Position numbers and translations under genes: made by a program. Source: Kitasatospora setae KM-6054 (GTDB lineage: Bacteria; Actinomycetota; Actinomycetes; Streptomycetales; Streptomycetaceae). Taken from it: a stretch of DNA of 64,000 nucleotides. The notes under the pieces are model-generated. The model worked only from the letters and a program-made list of their open reading frames with translations, did no database searches and was not told the origin of the DNA. Shown one piece after another: positions 7,837 to 16,983 of this stretch. How positions within the stretch are numbered: the first letter of the stretch is position 1; the number at the start of each line of letters is the position of its first letter. The stretch covers positions 1,736,001-1,800,000 of the forward strand of contig NC_016109.1 in NCBI RefSeq assembly GCF_000269985.1. The letters are read 5' to 3'.

Positions 7837-9381
7837 ATGACCGCCAGCAGGACCGCCCGCCACATCGCCGCGATCGACCAGGGCACCACGTCCAGCCGGT
7901 GCATCCTGTTCGACGCGGACGGCCGGATCGTCGCCGTCGAGCAGCAGGAGCACGCGCAGCTCTTCCCGCAGCCCGGCTGGGTGGAGCACGACGCGGCGGA
8001 GATCTGGACCAGGGTCCGCTCGGTGGTGCGCGGCGCGCTGGAGCGGGCGGGGCTGACCGCGGCGGACGTCCGGGCGGTCGGGATCACCAACCAGCGCGAG
8101 ACCACCGTGCTGTGGGACCGGCACACCGGCGTCCCGGTGCACCACGCGATCGTCTGGCAGGACACCCGCACCGAGGCGCTCTGCCGCGAACTGGGCCGCA
8201 ACGTCGGCCAGGACCGGTTCCGCCGGGAGACCGGCCTGCCGCTGGCCAGCTACTTCGCCGGGCCGAAGATCCGCTGGCTGCTGGACCACGTCGAGGGCCT
8301 GCGCGAGCGCGCCGAGGCGGGGGACGTGTTGTTCGGGACGATGGACAGCTGGCTGATCTGGAACCTGACCGGCGGCGTGGACGGCGGCCGGCACGTCACC
8401 GACGTCACCAACGCCTCCCGCACGCTGCTGATGAACCTGCACACGCTGGAGTGGGACGAGCGGATCGCCGAGTCGATCGGCGTCCCGCTCGCGATGCTGC
8501 CGGAGATCCGCTCCTCCGCCGAGGTGTACGGCGAGGCGGTCGGCGACCTGGCGGGCGTGCCGGTCGCGGCGGCGCTCGGCGACCAGCAGGCGGCGCTGTT
8601 CGGCCAGACCTGCTTCGCCGAGGGCGAGGCCAAGTCGACGTACGGCACCGGCACGTTCCTGCTGCTGAACACCGGCGAGAAGATCGTCAACTCGTACCAC
8701 GGCCTGCTCACCACGGTCGGCTTCCGGATCGGCGACCGGCCGCCGGTGTACGCGCTGGAGGGGTCGATCGCGGTGACCGGCTCGCTGGTGCAGTGGCTGC
8801 GCGACCAGCTCGGCATCATCTCGACCGCCGCCGAGATCGAGACCCTGGCGGGCACCGTCGAGGACAACGGCGGCGCGTACGTGGTGCCCGCGTTCTCCGG
8901 CCTGTTCGCGCCGTACTGGCGCTCCGACGCGCGCGGCGTGATCACCGGGCTGACCCGGTACGTCACCAAGGGGCACCTGGCCCGGGCGGTGCTGGAGGCG
9001 ACGGCCTGGCAGACCCGCGAGGTGGTGGACGCGATGGAGAAGGACTCCGGCGTGACGCTGACCGCGCTGAAGGTCGACGGCGGCATGACCTCCAACAACC
9101 TGCTGATGCAGTACATCGCCGACGTGCTGGACGTCCCGGTCGAGCGCCCGTACGTGGCCGAGACGACCGCGCTCGGCGCGGCCTACGCGGCGGGCCTGGC
9201 GGTCGGCTTCTGGGACGGCCTGGAGACGCTGCGCGCCAACTGGCACCGGGCCGCCGAGTGGACGCCCCGGATGGCCGCCGACACGCGCGAGCGCGAGCAC
9301 CGCAACTGGTTGAAGGCCGTGGAGCGCACCATGGGCTGGATCGACCAGGACGAGCAGCAGCCCGAGCAGCCCGGGGCCTGA
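7837..9381 (+). CDS. glpK: Glycerol kinase
   Basis: 514 residues, normal for GlpK. The N-terminal phosphate-binding motif [16 protein letters not shown] is intact, as are ITNQRETT and WQDTRT, and the C-terminal [12 protein letters not shown] segment. ATP-dependent phosphorylation of glycerol to sn-glycerol 3-phosphate in the cytoplasm. ATG 7837 has GAGGA 6 nt upstream. It corresponds to gylA of the streptomycete gylCABX operon; here the facilitator gene (gylC/glpF) is not upstream, so glycerol entry must rely on a transporter elsewhere or on diffusion. glpD follows after 99 bp. Confidence 0.95.
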   Translation: MTASRTARHIAAIDQGTTSSRCILFDADGRIVAVEQQEHAQLFPQPGWVEHDAAEIWTRVRSVVRGALERAGLTAADVRAVGITNQRETTVLWDRHTGVPVHHAIVWQDTRTEALCRELGRNVGQDRFRRETGLPLASYFAGPKIRWLLDHVEGLRERAEAGDVLFGTMDSWLIWNLTGGVDGGRHVTDVTNASRTLLMNLHTLEWDERIAESIGVPLAMLPEIRSSAEVYGEAVGDLAGVPVAAALGDQQAALFGQTCFAEGEAKSTYGTGTFLLLNTGEKIVNSYHGLLTTVGFRIGDRPPVYALEGSIAVTGSLVQWLRDQLGIISTAAEIETLAGTVEDNGGAYVVPAFSGLFAPYWRSDARGVITGLTRYVTKGHLARAVLEATAWQTREVVDAMEKDSGVTLTALKVDGGMTSNNLLMQYIADVLDVPVERPYVAETTALGAAYAAGLAVGFWDGLETLRANWHRAAEWTPRMAADTREREHRNWLKAVERTMGWIDQDEQQPEQPGA

Positions 9382-9480
9382 CCCGGGCCCGCCCCCGCGG
9401 CCGCCCCGCCCCGCCCTCGCAGCACCCCCACCGACCGGAAGGAGCAGCGGACCCGGCCCAGGGCCGGTCCGACACACGCC

Positions 9481-11085
9481 ATGGCAACCACCCCGCCCAC
9501 CTCGGCCACCGTCCCGACCCTGGGCGCCGAGCGCGCCGCCGGCCGCGTCGCCTCCCGCGCCGCCACCCGCGAGCTGCTCGGCCGGGCCCGCTACGACCTG
9601 CTGGTGATCGGCGGCGGGATCCTCGGCACCGCCACCGCGTGGACCGCCGCCCAGGCCGGGCTGAAGGTCGCCATGGTGGAGGCCGGGGACTTCGCGGGCG
9701 CGACCTCCTCGGCCTCGTCCAAGCTGGTCCACGGCGGGCTGCGCTACCTGCAGACCGGCGCGGTGCGGCTGGTCGCCGAGAACCACCGGGAGCGCCGGGC
9801 GCTGGCCACCCACGTGGCGCCGCACCTGGTCAGTCCGCTGACCTTCTTCGTCCCGGTGTACGAGGACGGGCCGCACTCGGCGCCGAAGCTGGGCGCGGGC
9901 GTGTTCCTGTACTCGGCGCTGTCGGCGTTCCGCGACGGGCTGGGCCGGGTGGTGTCGCCCGCGGCGGCGGCCCGGGCGGTGCCGGGGCTGCGCACCGAGG
10001 GGCTGCGGCGGGTCGCGGTGTACGGCGACCACCAGATGAACGACGCCCGGATGGCCGTGATGACGGTGCGGGCGGCGGTGGACGCGGGCGCGGTGGCGCT
10101 CAACCACGCCGAGGTGACCGGGCTGCGCTTCACCCGCGGCCGGGTGACCGGCGCGGAGGTGCGCGACGCGCTGGACGGCACCGAGTTCGGGGTGGACGCC
10201 CGGCTGGTGCTGAACGCCACCGGCCCGTGGGTGGACCACCTGCGGCGGATGGAGCACGCGGGCGCGGCTCCGTCGATCCGGCTGTCCAAGGGCGCGCACG
10301 TGGTGCTGCGGCGGCAGGCGCCGTGGCGGGCGGCGCTGACCATCCCGATCGACCACTACCGGGTGTCGTTCGCGATCCCGTGGGAGGACCACGTCCTGCT
10401 GGGCACCACGGACGAGGAGTACACCGGCGACCCGCTGGACGTCCGGGCCACCGAGGCGGACGTCGACCAGATCCTGGCCGAGGCCGGGCACGCGGTGCGC
10501 GGCGAGCACCTGCGGCGGGAGGACATCACGTACGCCTTCGCGGGCCTGCGGGTGCTGCCGGGCGGGCCGGGGTCGACGGCGGCGGCGAAGCGGGAGACGG
10601 TGGTGACCGAGGGCCGGGCCGGGATGCTGTCGGTGGCGGGCGGCAAGTGGACCACCTACCGGCACATCGGCCGGGTGATCCTGGAGCAGCTCAAGCGGGC
10701 GCCGGGCGTCGGGCTGGCCGAGGACGTCTCGCCGATCCCGCCGACCGTCCCGCTGCCGGGCATCGGCGCCCCGCAGGCCGTCGCCCGCCGCCTGCTGACC
10801 GACCGCGAGCCCGGCAGCCGGATGGACCCGCTGGTGGCCCGCAACCTGGCCACCCACTACGGCACGCTCTCCTTCGAGATCGCCCGGCTGATCGCCGAGC
10901 GCCCCGAACTGGGCGAGCGGATCCACCCGGACGGGCCGGACGTGTGGGCGCAGGTGGTGTACGCGGCCGAGCAGGAGTGGGCGTACACGGTGGACGACGT
11001 GCTGCGGCGGCGCACCACGCTGACGGTGCGCGGGCTGGACGGCGCGGAGGTGCGCAAGCGCACCGCGGAGCTGCTGCGGGGCTGA
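9481..11085 (+). CDS. glpD: Glycerol-3-phosphate dehydrogenase, FAD-dependent
   Basis: 534 residues. Dinucleotide-binding motif VIGGGILGTATA near residues 42-53, the GlpD motif SSASSKLVHGGLRYL soon after, and the GGKWTTYRHI segment near the C-terminus. Oxidises sn-glycerol 3-phosphate to dihydroxyacetone phosphate and passes electrons to the respiratory chain at the inner face of the membrane. The ATG lacks a close Shine-Dalgarno sequence; a GGAAGGAG element lies about 35-40 nt upstream, leaving some doubt about the exact start. Corresponds to gylB. Confidence 0.94.
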   Translation: MATTPPTSATVPTLGAERAAGRVASRAATRELLGRARYDLLVIGGGILGTATAWTAAQAGLKVAMVEAGDFAGATSSASSKLVHGGLRYLQTGAVRLVAENHRERRALATHVAPHLVSPLTFFVPVYEDGPHSAPKLGAGVFLYSALSAFRDGLGRVVSPAAAARAVPGLRTEGLRRVAVYGDHQMNDARMAVMTVRAAVDAGAVALNHAEVTGLRFTRGRVTGAEVRDALDGTEFGVDARLVLNATGPWVDHLRRMEHAGAAPSIRLSKGAHVVLRRQAPWRAALTIPIDHYRVSFAIPWEDHVLLGTTDEEYTGDPLDVRATEADVDQILAEAGHAVRGEHLRREDITYAFAGLRVLPGGPGSTAAAKRETVVTEGRAGMLSVAGGKWTTYRHIGRVILEQLKRAPGVGLAEDVSPIPPTVPLPGIGAPQAVARRLLTDREPGSRMDPLVARNLATHYGTLSFEIARLIAERPELGERIHPDGPDVWAQVVYAAEQEWAYTVDDVLRRRTTLTVRGLDGAEVRKRTAELLRG

Positions 11086-11092
11086 GGGCAGG

Positions 11093-11134
11093 GCGACGCC
11101 CTCCGGGAGAAGCGGGAAGTCCGGAGGGCGTCGC
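11093..11134. terminator. Bidirectional terminator, glpD / gntP
   Basis: Perfect 14-bp inverted repeat GCGACGCCCTCCGG (11093-11106) and complement (11121-11134) with a 14-nt loop, between convergent genes. Confidence 0.85.
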
Positions 11135-11160
11135 GGTCCGCGGGGAGGGTGCGGCCGTGG

Positions 11161-12561
11161 TCAGATGACCAGGCTGAGCGGCAGGATCAGCGCGATGGCG
11201 ACCACCGAGATGATCGTCTCCATCACCGACCAGGACTTCAGGGTCTGGCCGACGCTCATCCCGAAGTACTCCTTGACCAGCCAGAACCCGGCGTCGTTGA
11301 CGTGCGACAGGAACAGCGAGCCGGCGCCGATCGCCAGCACCAGCAGCGCGGAGTGGCTGGTCGACATGTCGGCGGCCAGCGGGGCGACGATGCCGGCGGC
11401 GGTGATGGTGGCGACCGTCGCGGAGCCGGTGGCGAGCCGGATCAGCACCGCGATCAGCCAGCCCAGCAGCAGCGCGGAGACGTGCCACTTGCCGGACCAC
11501 TCGCTGACCGCCTGGCCGACGCCGACGTCGATCAGGGTCTGCTTGAAGCCGCCGCCCGCGCCGACGATGAACACGATGCCGGCGATCGGGCCGAGCGCCG
11601 AGCCGACCGTCTCGGAGACCTTGCCCTTGTCGAAGCCGGCCGCCCGGCCGAGGGTGAACATGGCCAGCAGGGTCGCGGCGAGCAGCGCGATCAGCGGCGA
11701 GCCGACGAAGTCGAAGACCCGCTGCACGGTCGCCTTCGGGTCGTCGACCAGGACGTCCGCCAGCGCCTTGCCGAGCATCAGCACGACCGGCAGCAGGATG
11801 GTCGCCAGCACGGCGCCGAACCGCGGGGTGCGCTCGCGCTTCGCGGTCTCCACCGGCGCGGTCTCGGCGGGCAGCTCCAGCGGGCCGACCCAGCGCTGGG
11901 CGAGCCGGCCGAACAGCGGGCCCGCCACGATCAGGGTCGGGACGGCGATCAGCAGGCCGAGCGCCAGCGTGACGCCGAGGTCGGCGTGCAGGGCGTCGAC
12001 CGCGACCAGCGGGCCGGGGTGCGGCGGGACGAGGCCGTGCAGCACCGAGAGGCCGGCCAGCGCGGGGATGCCGATCGCGATCAGCGGCGCGTTGCCGCGC
12101 CGGGCCACCAGCAGCACGATCGGCACCAGCAGCACCACGCCGACCTCGAAGAACAGCGGCAGGCCGAGCACGGCGGCGATCAGCGCCATCGCCCAGGGCA
12201 GCAGCTTCGGGCCGGTGCGGGCCAGCACGGTGTCGGCGATCGTGTTGGCGCCGCCGGAGTCGGCGAGCAGCTTGCCGAGCATCGTGCCGAGGCCGATCAG
12301 CAGGCCGACCGAGGCGACGGTGGCGCCGAAGCCGGTGGAGAAGCTGGCCAGCAGCTTGTCGAAGGGCGCGCCGGCGACGGCGGCGAGCAGCCCCGAGCCG
12401 AGCGTGAGGGCCAGGAACGGGTGCAGCTTGAACCGGGTGATCAGCAGCACGATGGCGCCGATGGCGAGCAGCACGGCGAGCAGCAGTTGGCCGTTGCTCG
12501 CGGTGTGCGGCAGCGCCGGCGCGCCGGCGGCCAGCAGGGTGGGGGTCACGGGGGTCTCCAT
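11161..12561 (-). CDS. gntP: Gluconate permease, GntP family
   Basis: 466 residues with about 12-14 hydrophobic segments. Family hallmarks include the N-terminal RFKLHPFLALTLGSGLLA region and LVPPHPGPL in the centre. H+-coupled gluconate uptake across the cytoplasmic membrane. It lies downstream of gluconokinase on the same strand (72-bp gap), so transporter and kinase probably form an operon under the divergent GntR/FadR-type repressor. Confidence 0.92.
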   Translation of the reverse strand: METPVTPTLLAAGAPALPHTASNGQLLLAVLLAIGAIVLLITRFKLHPFLALTLGSGLLAAVAGAPFDKLLASFSTGFGATVASVGLLIGLGTMLGKLLADSGGANTIADTVLARTGPKLLPWAMALIAAVLGLPLFFEVGVVLLVPIVLLVARRGNAPLIAIGIPALAGLSVLHGLVPPHPGPLVAVDALHADLGVTLALGLLIAVPTLIVAGPLFGRLAQRWVGPLELPAETAPVETAKRERTPRFGAVLATILLPVVLMLGKALADVLVDDPKATVQRVFDFVGSPLIALLAATLLAMFTLGRAAGFDKGKVSETVGSALGPIAGIVFIVGAGGGFKQTLIDVGVGQAVSEWSGKWHVSALLLGWLIAVLIRLATGSATVATITAAGIVAPLAADMSTSHSALLVLAIGAGSLFLSHVNDAGFWLVKEYFGMSVGQTLKSWSVMETIISVVAIALILPLSLVI

Positions 12562-12633
12562 TGACGGCCCGCCTCCGGCCGGCTGTCGGGCGTCCGGCGG
12601 CGGGGGTGTGACGTGGGGGTGGGGTGGGGGGGT

Positions 12634-13167
12634 TCAGCGGTTGCGCTGCGCCAGGGCCGCGACGGCGCGGTCGACGAGCGTCTCGGGGTCGGTGCCGACG
12701 TCCAGCGCGGTGCCGTCCTCGTCCGCCCGCAGCGGTTCGAGCAGGGCGTACTGGGAGTCCAGCAGCGAGGGCGGCATGAAGTGGCCGGTGCGGTGCGCCA
12801 GCCGGTCGCCGACCAGGTCGTGGGTTCCGGTCAGGTGCAGGAAGAACGCGTCCGGGCAGGCGGCCCGCAGCACGTCGCGGTAGTCCCGTTTGAGCGCGGA
12901 ACAGGTGACCACTCCCCCGCTGCCGGCCGCGGCGCGCTCGCCGAGCCAGTCGCCGAGCGCGCGCAGCCAGGGCTGCCGGTCGCGGTCGTCGAGCGGGGTG
13001 CCGGCGGTCATCTTGGCGATGTTGGCGGCGGGGTGGAAGTCGTCGGCCTCCGCGTACGGGAGGCCGAGCCGGTCGGCGAGCAGCCGGGCGACGGTGGTCT
13101 TCCCGACTCCGGAGACGCCCATCACCACGACGACGGGCGGCTGCTGGTTCTCGGCACTGAGAGCCAT
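12634..13167 (-). CDS. gntK: Gluconokinase
   Basis: 177 residues, the size of GntK-type kinases. P-loop GVSGVGKTT at residues 17-25, then the family motifs EADDFHPAANIAKM, GTPLDDRDRQPWL and TCSALKRDYRD. Phosphorylates D-gluconate to 6-phosphogluconate with ATP, feeding the pentose phosphate pathway. ATG 13167 has AGGAG 9 nt upstream; an upstream ATG in frame is rejected because it adds unrelated residues. Forms an operon with gntP. Confidence 0.94.
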   Translation of the reverse strand: MALSAENQQPPVVVVMGVSGVGKTTVARLLADRLGLPYAEADDFHPAANIAKMTAGTPLDDRDRQPWLRALGDWLGERAAAGSGGVVTCSALKRDYRDVLRAACPDAFFLHLTGTHDLVGDRLAHRTGHFMPPSLLDSQYALLEPLRADEDGTALDVGTDPETLVDRAVAALAQRNR

Positions 13168-13213
13168 GGGTGGTGCTCCTGTCCTTGCCTGCTTGCGTGG
13201 GCAACCTTGACGC

Positions 13214-13260
13214 AAAGGTATGACTTATTCAAGCGGTCGAAACCTAATCGTCATACTTTT
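13214..13260. promoter_or_regulatory. Paired operator half-sites in the gntK-gntR divergent promoter
   Basis: AAAGGTATGAC (13214-13224) and GTCATACTTTT (13250-13260) are inverted copies differing at one position, 25 bp apart, in an AT-rich patch. Their position between gntK and the GntR-type regulator suggests they bind that regulator. Confidence 0.6.
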
Positions 13261-13342
13261 ACGCGTCCGGCCTGGTGGGCGGCGGTCCGGCCGGGCGGGA
13301 CGGGCACCGCCTTCCCGCCACGGGCGCCGATAAGCTGGGCCG

Positions 13343-14041
13343 ATGGAGATCCAGGGCCTGCCCGGCCGCCTGCTCGCCGACCTCGGCCCGGCGATCGCCT
13401 CCGGCGAACTGCCGGAGGGAACCGTGCTGCGCGCCGAGGAGCTGGAGCAGCGGTACGGGGTGTCCCGCACGGTGGTGCGGGAGGCGGTGCGGATCCTGGA
13501 GTCGATGCGGCTGGTCGAGCCGCGCCGGCGGGTCGGGATCACCGTCCGGCCGAAGGCCGACTGGGACGTGTTCGACCCGCTGGTGATCCGCTGGCGGCTG
13601 GCCGGCGCCGACCGGTCCGCGCAGCTGCGCTCGCTGGGCTCGCTGCGGGTCGCGGTGGAGCCCGCCGCGGCGGCGCTCGCGGCCCGGCACGCCGGCGACG
13701 ACGACCGCCGCGAACTGAGCGCGCTGGCCGTCGAGTTGACCGTCACCGCGCGGGCCGCCGACCTGGACGCCTTCCTGGCGCACGACATCGCCTTCCACGC
13801 GGCGGTGCTCCGGGCCTCCGGCAACGAGATGTTCGCGCACCTCAAGGACACCGTGGGCGCCGTCCTCACCGGCCGCACCGAGCACCGGCTGATGCCGCAC
13901 CGCCCGCGCGAGTACGCGGTGCAGCTGCACCGGGACGTCGCCCAGGCGATCTGCGCGGGCGACCCCGAGCTGGCCGAACGGGCGATGCGGACCATCGTGG
14001 TCGGCGCGCTGGAGGAACTCGACGCCACCCTGCCGAACTGA
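13343..14041 (+). CDS. GntR-family (FadR subfamily) regulator of gluconate genes
   Basis: 232 residues. N-terminal winged HTH (about residues 8-72, with LEQRYGVSRTVVREAVRILE), then an all-helical FCD effector domain. The FCD metal/effector positions appear as D-x3-H in FLAHDIAFHAAVLRASGN and a later His in the C-terminal helices. Divergent from gntK-gntP, so most likely the gluconate repressor. ATG 13343. Confidence 0.85.
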   Translation: MEIQGLPGRLLADLGPAIASGELPEGTVLRAEELEQRYGVSRTVVREAVRILESMRLVEPRRRVGITVRPKADWDVFDPLVIRWRLAGADRSAQLRSLGSLRVAVEPAAAALAARHAGDDDRRELSALAVELTVTARAADLDAFLAHDIAFHAAVLRASGNEMFAHLKDTVGAVLTGRTEHRLMPHRPREYAVQLHRDVAQAICAGDPELAERAMRTIVVGALEELDATLPN

Positions 14042-14300
14042 ACTCCCCACCCCGCCCGCACGGTTGACCGACCCCCGGCCGCCCGGCCGGCCGGCCTCCC
14101 GGCGGGCCCGCCGGGAGGGCGCCCTTGCGGGGCCGAATACGATCCTGACGGGGACGGGGGACGAGATCGGCGCGACACGCCCGCTCCCGGTGGGATTGGC
14201 CCGGTCGGCGGCATAGCCTCAACCGGGCTGGGCAGGCCAGGTCTTGGCGCACCCGGACGGCGGGGGCGGGCCCGGGCACACGGACGCACAGGGAGTGGCG

Positions 14301-14612
14301 ATGGCCGTTCGTCGGCGCGGTCGGCTGCCGGACGAGGTACGGGCGGCCGCCGTCCGGGCGGGGGTGTCGTTCGCGTTCACCCTGGTGGCCTTCGTGGTGG
14401 CGCTGTTCGCCTCCTGGGCCCACACCGACCTGCTGACACCGGCGTTGGCGCTGATGGCGGTGGGCGTCTTCCTCACCGCCTGGTGCCTGATCGACGTGGT
14501 GGTCTCCCGCCAGGTCGCCGCCTCCCGCCGCCGCGTCCCCAACTCGGCCGACCCGCTGGACGGTTCGCGCGGATACGGCCGGGAGGTCCAGACCCGGACC
14601 CGGCACCGCTGA
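14301..14612 (+). CDS. Small two-span membrane protein
   Basis: 103 residues: a basic N-terminus (MAVRRRGRLP), two hydrophobic helices (about residues 21-43 and 48-71), and a charged Arg-rich tail. ATG 14301 has GGGAG 5 nt upstream. No recognisable domain. Similar short two-helix proteins are common in streptomycetes and their function is generally unknown. Convergent with the AraC-type gene, 21 bp away. Confidence 0.7.
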   Translation: MAVRRRGRLPDEVRAAAVRAGVSFAFTLVAFVVALFASWAHTDLLTPALALMAVGVFLTAWCLIDVVVSRQVAASRRRVPNSADPLDGSRGYGREVQTRTRHR

Positions 14613-14633
14613 CCAGGCACCGCCGACCCGGCG

Positions 14634-15389
14634 TCAGTCCTGCTGGTAGCGGCCGGGCGTGGTGCCGAAGGCGTGCCGGAACGCCTCGATGAACGCGCTC
14701 GGCGAGCGGAAGCCGCAGGCGGCGGCCGTGCCGGTCACCGAGCGGCCCTCGGCGAGCAGCAACAGGGCGTGCTGGAGGCGCAGTTGGGTGCGCCACTGCG
14801 GAAAGCCGAGGCCCAGCTCGCGCTGGAACAGCCGGCTGAGGGTGCGTTCGGCGGCGCCGACGGCGCGGCCGAGCTCGGCCAGCGAGCGGCCGTCGGCCGG
14901 GTCGGCGGCGAGCAGTTCGGCCAGGTCGCGCAGCCGGGGGTCGGCGGGGCGCGGCAGGCCGAGCGGGAGTTCGGGGGCGTGCGCGAGCTGGTCCAGGGCG
15001 GCCTGTTCGAGGGTCCGGGCCGGGCGTCCGGCGGGGGCGTCGGGGCCGGTCAGGTGGGCGATGATCTCGCGCAGCAGCGGGGTGGCGGCGAGCACGGCGG
15101 GCGCGCTCAGCCGCAGCGGGTTGGTCTCGGCCGGGTAGATCAGGCAGCGCAACTCACTCGACCCGTGGGCCTGTTGGGCGTGCGGTACGCCGGCGGGCAG
15201 CCACACCGCGCGGTGCGGCGGGACGACCCAGCGCCCCTGCGGGGTGCTGACCTCCAGCACGCCGCGGCCGGGGGTGATCAGCTGGTTGACGTCGTGCCAG
15301 TGCCAGTCGATCCGCTGCCGGTGCGCGAGCGGGTGCCGGCTCGGGCCGGTCTCCGGCTGGTGGCGCGCGGCGGGCGGCGGCCCGCCCAC
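14634..15389 (-). CDS. AraC-family transcriptional regulator with N-terminal cupin
   Basis: About 251 residues from GTG 15389; upstream in-frame starts would overlap the divergent MFS gene. The N-terminal cupin part includes HRQRIDWHWHDVNQLI and the C-terminal double HTH includes LAELGRAVGAAERTLSRLFQ and CGFRSPSAFIEAFRHAFG, ending in GRYQQD. It probably controls the divergent MFS transporter gene. No good ribosome-binding site precedes the GTG, so the start is uncertain. Confidence 0.85.
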   Translation of the reverse strand: MGGPPPAARHQPETGPSRHPLAHRQRIDWHWHDVNQLITPGRGVLEVSTPQGRWVVPPHRAVWLPAGVPHAQQAHGSSELRCLIYPAETNPLRLSAPAVLAATPLLREIIAHLTGPDAPAGRPARTLEQAALDQLAHAPELPLGLPRPADPRLRDLAELLAADPADGRSLAELGRAVGAAERTLSRLFQRELGLGFPQWRTQLRLQHALLLLAEGRSVTGTAAACGFRSPSAFIEAFRHAFGTTPGRYQQD

Positions 15390-15395
15390 GGCGGT

Positions 15396-15421
15396 TTGGC
15401 GGGTTGGCGACACGGATTGGC
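15396..15421. promoter_or_regulatory. Three TTGGC repeats between the AraC regulator and the MFS gene
   Basis: TTGGC at 15396-15400, 15404-15408 and 15417-15421, all in the same orientation in an otherwise mixed intergenic sequence. AraC-family proteins bind direct repeats, so this could be their site. Confidence 0.4.
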
Positions 15422-15468
15422 AGAGTACCGGAAGCCCGCACCCCGTCCCGACCGCCAGCCTGGTCGGC

Positions 15469-16722
15469 ATGACGAACGAAGTGAGGGACGAGGCGGCGGG
15501 CGGCACGGCCGGCACCTGGCGCCGGATGCGGATGTGGGGCGCGGCGCACGCCGTGGACGACCTGTACCAGGGCCTGGTGCCCGCGGTGGTGCCGTACTTC
15601 GTGCTGGAGCGCGGCTACGGGTACGTCGCGGCGGGCGGGTTGACGCTGGCGGCGACGCTGGGCAGCGCGGTGCCGCAGCCGCTGGTGGGCCTGCTGGTGG
15701 ACCGGCGGCCGCTGCCCTGGCTGGCGGCCGCCGGGCTGGCGCTGGCCGGGCTGGGGGCGGGGCTGAGCGGGCTGGCGGACGGCTATCCGCTGGTGTGGGT
15801 GCTGGTGCTGCTCTCCGGGCTGGGGGTGGCGGCGTTCCACCCGGCGGCGGGGCGCGCGGCCCGGGAGGCGGCGGGCGACTCGGCGGGGGCGATGAGCGTG
15901 TTCGCGGCGGGCGGCAGCGTCGGGTTCTTCCTGGCGCCGGTGCTGGCGACGCCGCTGCTGGCGGCGTGGGGGGTGCGGGCGACGGCGGTGTTCACGCTGC
16001 CGGCGCTGCTGATGGCGGCGCTGCTGTTCCGGGCCCGGCACCGGACGTACCCGCACACCGCCGGGGCGGCGCGGCGCGGCGGGCGGGACCGCTGGCGGCC
16101 GTTCGCGGTGCTGACCGGGGTGGAGGTCGTCCGCTCAGTGGTGTTCTTCGGGGTGAGCACCTTCATCGAGCTGTACTGGCTGCGGGAGCTGGGCGCCTCG
16201 CACCTGCTGGCGGGGGCGGCGCTGACCTGCTTCCTGCTGGGCGGCGTCGCGGGGACGCTGGGCGGCGGGCGGCTGGCCGACCGGATCGGCATGGTGCGCA
16301 CCGCGCAGTGGGGCACCGCGCTGACCGTGCCCGCGCTGGTGCTGCTGCGGGTGGCGCCGGGGGCGTGGGCGCCGCTGCTGTTCGCGGTGCTGGCGGGGGC
16401 GACGCTGAACCTGCCGTTCGCGGTGCTGGTGAAGCTCGGCCAGGACTACCTGCCGAACCGTCCGGGCACGGCGGCCGGGGTCACGCTCGGCCTGGCGGTC
16501 AGCGTGGGCGGCCTGATCGCCCCGCTGTTCGGCCTGATCGCCCAGCGGCACGGCCCGCAGGGCGTGCTGACCCTGCTGCCGGCCGTCCCGCTGCTGGGGG
16601 TCGCGCTCGGGGCGTTCATGGTCGAGCCGGGCCGCTGGAAGGACGGGGACGGGGACGCGGAGGCCGGGGACCCGGCGCCCGCGTCGGCGGGCAGCGCGGC
16701 GGGCAGCGCGGCGGCCTCCTGA
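15469..16722 (+). CDS. MFS transporter, fosmidomycin-resistance-like
   Basis: 417 residues with about 12 transmembrane helices. The N-terminal segment WGAAHAVDDLYQGLVPAVVPYF and the central FHPAAGRAAREAAG motif resemble the Fsr subfamily of drug exporters. ATG 15469. The C-terminal ~30 residues are a hydrophilic Ala/Gly/Asp tail. Divergent from the AraC regulator, so probably an inducible efflux pump; substrate unknown. Confidence 0.82.
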   Translation: MTNEVRDEAAGGTAGTWRRMRMWGAAHAVDDLYQGLVPAVVPYFVLERGYGYVAAGGLTLAATLGSAVPQPLVGLLVDRRPLPWLAAAGLALAGLGAGLSGLADGYPLVWVLVLLSGLGVAAFHPAAGRAAREAAGDSAGAMSVFAAGGSVGFFLAPVLATPLLAAWGVRATAVFTLPALLMAALLFRARHRTYPHTAGAARRGGRDRWRPFAVLTGVEVVRSVVFFGVSTFIELYWLRELGASHLLAGAALTCFLLGGVAGTLGGGRLADRIGMVRTAQWGTALTVPALVLLRVAPGAWAPLLFAVLAGATLNLPFAVLVKLGQDYLPNRPGTAAGVTLGLAVSVGGLIAPLFGLIAQRHGPQGVLTLLPAVPLLGVALGAFMVEPGRWKDGDGDAEAGDPAPASAGSAAGSAAAS

Positions 16723-16866
16723 GACCGGCCGCCGCCAGTATCCGGAATCGAACCGTCCGCCATCCGGACTTTCACCCGTGGTGCGCCGACCCCGCCCCGG
16801 GGTCGGTCGCCGGGGGTCGGATTGGACGCTCCTGTCTCACTATGCGGATGTTTTCGGCCACTGCGA

Positions 16867-16885
16867 GAGAGGTCACAGCCCTCTC
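16867..16885 (+). promoter_or_regulatory. Short hairpin in the leader of the ABC importer operon
   Basis: GAGAGG (16867-16872), 7-nt loop, CCTCTC (16880-16885), about 100 bp before the first gene of the operon. It may be a leader structure; I do not recognise a known riboswitch around it. Confidence 0.3.
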
Positions 16886-16983
16886 CGTAGCCATCCTCAG
16901 GCGCCAGGTGTTTACTAATTCAATCCAAATGGCCCGTTCCAATGGACACGGGCTTCGGCACCACGCGCACAGGTGGCAACACG

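Noticed and set aside
7654..10926. A 1090-codon antisense frame over glpK and glpD
   Set aside because: Low-complexity Arg/Gly/His product, antisense to two well-recognised enzymes.
16723..16983. Possible riboswitch in the leader of the peptide ABC importer
   Set aside because: Only one short hairpin; none of the conserved cores of cobalamin, SAM, TPP or nickel riboswitches could be seen.
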